This document shows positions 1-6,600 of a stretch of 23,555 bases of DNA, one piece after another. Position 1 is the stretch's first letter. Each line of letters begins with the position of its first letter. Source of the DNA: Chromera velia (Eukaryota; Sar; Chromeraceae). The stretch spans positions 1 to 23,555 of the forward strand of contig JAHBMJ010000355.1 of NCBI GenBank assembly GCA_018398765.1, in the 5' to 3' direction. Made by a program: the position numbers and the translations under genes. The notes under the pieces were generated by a model, which was not told the origin of the DNA, did no database searches, and was given only the letters and a program-made list of their open reading frames with translations.

Positions 1-370
1 AGTGGGGGGGTCTGTGAGGATTTTGCCGACCGAGTGGGGGGGTCTCGCAGACCGAGTGGGGGGGTCTGTGAGGATTTTGCCGACCGAGTGGGGGGGTCTC
101 GCAGACCGAGTGGGGGGGTCTGTGAGGATTTTGCCGACCGAGTGGGGGGGTCTCGCAGACCGAGTGGGGGGGTCTGTGAGGATTTTGCCGACCGAGTGGG
201 GGGGTCTCGCAGACCGAGTGGGGGGGTCTGTGAGGATTTTGCCGACCGAGTGGGGGGGTCTCGCAGACCGAGTGGGGGGGTCTGTGCGATTTTGCCGACA
301 CAGAGTGGGGGGTCTGTGAGGATTTTGCTGACAGAGTGGGGGGGTCTGTGGGATTTTTAAGGAGAGAATG
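1..370. repeat. 54-bp G-rich tandem repeat (about 5 exact copies plus degenerate tail)
   Basis: The unit is made of two related halves, 32 and 22 bp, each opening with AGTGGGGGGGTCT. Exact units begin at 1, 55, 109, 163 and 217; the copy at 271 and the rest decay until about 370. Because 54 is divisible by three, reading frames stay open across it, but the predicted peptides are only Gly/Arg/Leu repeats and I do not call them genes. The array is cut by the left edge of the window, so its full length is unknown. Confidence 0.95.
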
Positions 371-548
371 GGGCGTCTGAGTGACCCTTTGGTTCTTTGG
401 TCCTGCATCTTCACCTTGGTAGCCGCTCTGCTTGCAGCCTTCACTTGCACAAATCTCTCGACTTTCCTTTTGCTTTCCCGTGCATGCATGTACGTGTACG
501 TTTAGCCCTCTCATCTCATCCCCCTCAGTGTGTCCACTGTCTCCCCAG
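371..548. other. Spacer or intron before the first supported exon
   Basis: Pyrimidine-rich sequence ending in a good splice acceptor (GTCTCCCCAG). No exon with matching phase was found here, so the 5' part of the plus-strand gene is missing, either here or beyond the window. Confidence 0.4.
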
Positions 549-672
549 AGTATCCCAGGCAAATGACCTTCTCCTGGAGCTTTCTGCAGGTCGCTGCAGG
601 CGTATCAAGGGGAGTGAGATGATCGATCCAAGGCTCCCGAGGCTGGAAGCAGCTCGAGAGCTTCTTTGCGTT
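549..672 (+). CDS. Exon 1 of the plus-strand gene (internal in the real gene)
   Basis: The acceptor is GTCTCCCCAG and the donor GTT|GTGAGT. It enters in phase 2 and leaves in phase 0. The peptide has a helical start (QANDLLLEL) and ends in DPRLPRLEAARELL. TGCAG sites at 589 and 599 could be alternative acceptors in the same frame. Confidence 0.5.
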
Positions 673-3600
673 GTGAGTTAAGCAGATTGACAGCTGCATG
701 TGGCCTCGAAACGTCGTGCCACTCCAAAAAGATTGTCGGCCCCTGTTCCCTTTCTGTGTGCAGACTTCCAGCCTTTCGAAAAACGAACTTGGGGGTAGTC
801 GGACTCCTTTTCCGGGTGCGTCTGTGCTCTGTCTTTTCTTACTGCCACCCTTGCACCTCCCCGTGTCAAGGCATGCGGCCACACGTAAAGAACTGTTGGC
901 CCAAGACTGCCAACTTTATACAGCAAGGAGCGTTCCTCAGTTCTTTTCTGCCATGGTGTGCAGACCGTAAAGGGCTTTTTTTTTCCACTCAGTTTACTGC
1001 AGGGCTCTGCGCTTGTCTTGTCGTGCCTCCCTCCGTCACTCTCCGGCCCCCTCTCTGAACATCTCTAATTTCTCCCGTATCTGATCGGTCTCTGCAGGTC
1101 TCTTGGGGAATGTTGATTGGCGAAGTGGGGGCAAGCCGAAAGCGAAACCAGCTTCAGTCAATCGTTCCGGCTCTGCTAACCGCCTTGATACCGGTGGGTA
1201 GTAGCCCTGTCTCCAATTTCGCGCTCTTTGGTACAGCAAGGTTCTTTAACTTGTGCCGCGGTCTCTTGTGCACGATCACTGCAGGTTTGTCGTGGAGTTG
1301 GAGTAGGGGCGAGCTGACTGGCTGCGTGAACCAACAGCGCATCTCCCGTGACGCCGATCTTGCAGGTAAGTGGATCTGTCCGCTTTCAACTCCTCTTCTT
1401 TCAGTGGTTCTTTCGGTTTATCTCTTCCCACCGGTCTGCATGCCCACCGGAGATACCGGGACTTCTCACCGGAGATACCGGGACTTCTCACCGGAGATAC
1501 CGGGACTTCTTACCGGAGATACCGGGACTTCCCACCGGAGATACCGGGACTTCTCACCGGAGACACCAGGACTTCTTAGCGGAGATACCGGGACTTCCCA
1601 CCGGAGATACCGGGACTTCTCACCGGAGATACCGGGACTTCCCTCCGGAGATACCGGGACTTCCCACCGGAGACACCGGGACTTCTTACCGGAGATACCG
1701 GGACTTCTCACCGGAGAAACTTCTCACCGGAGATACCGGGACTTGGGATGCTCTTTTCTTTTCTTCTGCCCTTTATATTTTTTCTCCTTCTCTGCTGTAT
1801 CTGCTGTATTGTTTGCAGCACAGGCTGTCGGAGTGACGCTCTCTGTACGCTTCTTCATGCCCAAATCTTCTGGTGTGCAGGCTGGGGCCTCTCGAGCAAG
1901 GCAAGAGATCGGCTTGCCCACGTGCACAGCGGGAACCAGGGGGGCGTCACTGAAGTGTTGAGGGGCTGCGAGCCGAAAGGGTGGCCAAGACAGCGCGTCC
2001 TCTTCGGCATTGATATTGCAGGTGGGTCGTTCTCTCGCACTGCTTGTTTCAGTAGTGTCGGTGGGGCTATCGAAAGATTGCGCACGGGTGGGGCAACAGT
2101 CAAGCCGTGGGATATTGCGACAGCGAATTGTTCGCGGTCTGAGTGTTGCGTGGATGGGCGCGGTGTAGGAGAGTGCAGTAGGCTTTTCCATCAGCATCCG
2201 ACCAGGGTACTGAGGCTATCGGCTCGTGTGCTCCCGTCATCTTCGGTCGACTGCTGTTTGCGGAAGTTCTGGCTTCCGCGGCTAGGATACGAAGACTCTC
2301 GACACTTTTATGTGCGAGTGTGTCTTTCAGCACTTGCGTCTTCCTCAGGCTGTGTGGTCATCTTTTCTCTCTTGTTTTTTTTCGTATGTTCATCTCGTCG
2401 AGTGCAGAGGCCGTTCTCTAAACCGCGATAACGTTGCAGTCCAAAGGGCTCTTCCGCTGGTGTTTTTCTGTCCTGTGTGTTTTTTTTCTGCAGGGGGTGG
2501 GAGGAGAGATGGCGGACTGACCAGCAGAAACCTCGAGCAGCTGGGGTGCGGAGGTAAGCAGGACGCGTTTTCTTTGTAGCGCAGGCCCTCCCATTTCTTC
2601 TTCCCATCAGACAGACAGAAGGTAGAGACCCAGCCCTACCTCCCGTAGGTTACGTGCCCTCTGGCTGTCCAAGTCTCCCGTCGCCGTCCTCTCTCTGATT
2701 CGGTCCCATTCTTTTGTCCCCGTTTGGTCTTTTCTCGTTCCGTCACCTTCTGCTGCGCCCGTTTGGTCATCCCTCTCGTTCAGTCCTGCACCTGTTTGGT
2801 CCTCTCCCCTTTGGTGTTCCATACATGCTGCACCTTTTTTATGGTCTGTCTCGTTCCCTGTTGTCTTTTTTCTGGCAGTGCCGTTTCATCTCCCTCTCTT
2901 TCAGTCGCGTCCTCTGTGCCTTTTTGCCTGCCTTTCGATCGTCCCGCCGACTTCCGTTGCGTCGCTCGGCTTCTCCGTTCTATGTCACCCTTGCTTGGCC
3001 GCGCTTCCTGCCGTTTTGTGTGTCATGCTGCGGACCATCCCGGGGGGCTTTTTTCCCCGATGATGCTTGCTCTCGCTCCGCTTTTTTCCTGAAAAGGAGC
3101 CGCTTTTCGGGAATCTTGTATGCCATTGCATCGGAAGCTGCACCATGGTATGTGGTATTTCAGAGTTCGTCGAAACAGCTGGTTCGCCTCTCTCCTGCAG
3201 GAATGGTCGGGGGTTGCACGCGAGCGGGGTCTTTTGGCCGTCCTGGGGGGGGCGGTACCGGCAAAGGGCATTTCGGGTGGGACAGGGGAGAAGCCAAGCC
3301 TGAAGGAACGCTGGACAGCCCGCAACGTAAGTCAGCGTACCTTCTTTGTGTGCTTCTTCCGCTAGGGTGCACGTCGGCAGGTCCGTTTTCTTCCTTCAGC
3401 TGTCTTTTTTCAGTCTGGCCGAAAAAACGCGCCATTCACGTCTCCAACCCTTTGGCCTTCCTCTCGGCTCTTTGCCTGCCCTCAAGGGCCTCTTCGGCCT
3501 CCGCAATTCGTTCGCACGCAACGCTTCTGTTCGTTCAGCTTCGTCTCGTCCGTCCTTCCTGCCGCTTAGGCTTGCCATGATTCCTCCATTCACGTCTCCA

Positions 3601-6600
3601 ACCCTTTGGCCTTCCTCTCGGCTCTTTGCCGCTGCTTTCGTCTTCGCAATTCCTTTCGCACGCTGCCCTTCTGTTCTTCCAGCTTGGTCTCATCCGTCCT
3701 TCCTACCGCTCAGGCTTGCCGTCCCCTTCACTGTCGCTCACACCCTCCGCTGGGTCTGTCTCGAAAGATTTCTTCCCCTCTCCTTCCTGCAGGTGCCTCA
3801 GGGGATCTTGGGGGGGCCTTTGTCCTGCTCAACCTGGGACAGGAACACGGCCTGTCTGGAGCCCAACGAGAAGTGGTGGGTCAAGCGTGTCCAGCCTGTC
3901 GACGCGTTTCCTCCATGGGTGGACTCACGTCTCTCCCTCTCTGCGTGCAGCCTCTTGACCCCGAACGGGAAGTCGACCGCGACGCTTCTCCTTCTCAAGG
4001 TGCGTCCCCAAGGAATGTGTCCTTTTTGCGTTTTCTGCCTGGTCACGCAGTTATCACAAGGGTTCTCGTTTTCTTCGGTTCGACCCGAGGCTGCAGGCCC
4101 TTTTCTTGGAGTGTCACCCTCCGAAAAAGAAGCGTCATTCGCCATTCGAAGGTGAAAGCAGGGTGTGTGTGACAGTGGTGACAGTTGTGACACCGTTTCC
4201 AAAAAGTTTTCTTTTCTATACAGCCCCCTATCTTCTTTTCTCTACATACTTTTTCTAAAAAGGTGTCATTAGTGTCACCATTGTCACCGGGGAGGTGCCT
4301 TCACCTTCTTGGGTGGGTGACACTTCAGTTTGAAGACTGCCACCCGCGGTTGGAAGTGTCACCTCTCTCTCTTTTGCCTGCCTGTGCGGCCTCTTTGTGA
4401 AGCCTGAGCCTTCGAGTCTCATTCTTACTTGCTCTTGGTTTTGTCTGCCTTCTCCAATAATCTTGAGGTGGACACTCTTCTCTTCCTCCCGGCCTCCCGC
4501 CGCTCTCCTCCTTTGCTCTCCTTCTCTCCCATTGTCTCTTCCCCTGCTTCCCACCGCCCACCTTCTCCTCCTGTTGCGATACAGGACCCCCTTCCTCCGT
4601 TCAGTGTGGCCCTGGGCTCTCTTCTGTTCTTGCTTCCTAGGTCCTCTCTGCTCTTTTCTCGCCCTTCTATCCGCCTCCAGCGGTGCCCGCTTTTCGCCCC
4701 TCCTCCTTGGGGAACGTGCGTCTCTTCTTCTCTTCCTGCCTTCCCTTTCTTCTCAGCACGTGTCAACAGTCCTTCGGTCTCTTTGATGCAGATCCCTGGG
4801 AAGGTCCTGAGGAGACCTTTGCCCTGCTGAACACGGGGCCGAAGGACGACATCTGTTCCCACCTCTCTGCACTCCTACGACGAGAGGTGAGCCAGCTAGG
4901 GGTGTCAGCGCTCTCGTCCGCTCTTCTGCGTATGTTGGTTCCCAAGTCTCTCCCCCCCTCCGCTTGCGTCTTTCTATCCTTTTGCCCGCCCCCCTCTTGC
5001 CCTGTGTGAAGCCTCTGGCCATTGTTGGCGCTCCCTTGGATGGCTACGCGAGTGCTGCAGGTCGGTCTGCATGCCAGCTCTCCCGCCCTTCTTCGGCTCT
5101 CTCCCTTTTTTGTGCCCCCTCCCTGCTTGTCTCCCACCTTTCGGCCCTCTCTGCCTGGCGTCCTTGTCCGTCTGTGTCCTGGTTTCCAGTTTTCATGAGC
5201 TTGTGTTCCATGCCGCTTGCTCTTGTGTGCTGGCCGTCTCGCCGCGCCTCCCCTGCCCCGAAGCATTTTTTCTTGGCTCTTTGCAGGTCTCTGCGGGCGC
5301 CTCGAGAGGAGTTCCAAGGCTAGCAAGGTGGTCGAGTCGAGCCTGGGGCCCGAGGGTGCGGCCTGGGAGGTTCTTCTTCCAGCGGTGAGTAGCTAGAGCG
5401 TGCGGCATGGCAACAGTCACTGCGTAGTCTCAGGATCTGGTGACTGCGTAGTACGTTTCCTTCCAAGCAAGACCTCCGCGCTCCGTCTGTCTGTGCAGGC
5501 ACTCCAAACCTCCAGTGTGTTGGCGGACGGGCGGGGCCATTCAAGGAGCAGTCGGCCTCCCCCCGCAGGTGTGTTTGTGTTCCTTCGTTTTTGTGGTCTG
5601 GGCTGTGCTGGGCTGTCTGCTTACTCGTGTTGCCCCAACTGATGCCTTTGCGTTGCTCGTTGGAGATTCTCTGCTGTCTGCCCACCCGGCTTCGAGTCTT
5701 CTGGCACCCTCCCAGTAAATGCAGAGATGCCTTTCCCCTCCTGGATTTGTCAGCGGCCTCTGCCGCTTTTGCGTCAGCTAGCTTTGTGCTCCGCGCTTGG
5801 CTGCATGCGTGGTCGGACTTGACGCGGTGTGTGTTTCTGTGTCTATACCTGTCGGAGTGGATCGGTGTGCATTCGCGTGCGTACGGCTCAGGTGCTTACC
5901 CTTTTTTACGTGTGCTTGTGTCTGAAGGTCTCCGTTGCGTCCCTGTATGCGCCCGCATCGCATGAGTTTTTTTTCGCGGTGTATTGCTTCCCTCTGTCGT
6001 GTCCGATGTGCTTTCCAATTCCCGCAGTTGTGTCGAGATCGTTTCTGGCTCGAGGCCAGGTGTTGACGGGAGTTTCTGGCCCGAGAACACTGAGTGTTTT
6101 TCAGACAGCCGTGCGTCTCGAACCGTCTTTGTTTACCTGCAGGTCTTGAACAGCTTCTGGGTGGGCGTGATGGCTGCAAGCTGGACCTCAGATCGGAGAT
6201 GGAGAAAGCGGTGAGTCGGCGGCTTCTACTCCCTGTCTCCGCCGGGTCCTGCGCTATTGCGTTGCACGGTGTGCTTCTTTCTCCTCTGTGCAGCACTTCT
6301 GCGACGGTGTGCGAGGAGGCAAGCCACTCAAGAAGGATTCGGACACCGGAGTTGCTGCAGGTCCGTTCTCTTTTTGTCGGTCGGCATACAGTCGAAAAAC
6401 TCCAGAAGTCCGTTTGCGTCAGCAGTCCGATCGATCCGTTGCGTTTTGCTGGCCACTTTCCGACTCTTTACCTCCTCTGCGTGTCTCCCTGGCTTCCTTT
6501 TCCCTGCTTCCCTGTACGGCCGTTTCAGTCTTCCCTCCCTTTTCGCTTGCGTGTCGCTGACTGACACTGTGTGCGTGGTGCAGAATGGGCTCTCTCGAAC

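Noticed and set aside
2-360. Open frames of about 105 residues across the G-rich repeat
   Set aside because: They exist only because the 54-bp unit is divisible by three; both overlapping frames are equally open and give simple repeats.
1348-1836. Open frames through the 22-bp minisatellite on both strands
   Set aside because: The repeat lacks stops in all used frames; the region is an intron between well-bounded exons.
5062-5323. Alternative plus-strand frame VSAGASRGVPRLARW for the exon at 5287
   Set aside because: It needs a different phase; the chosen frame matches both neighbours and shares a motif with the exon at 4792.
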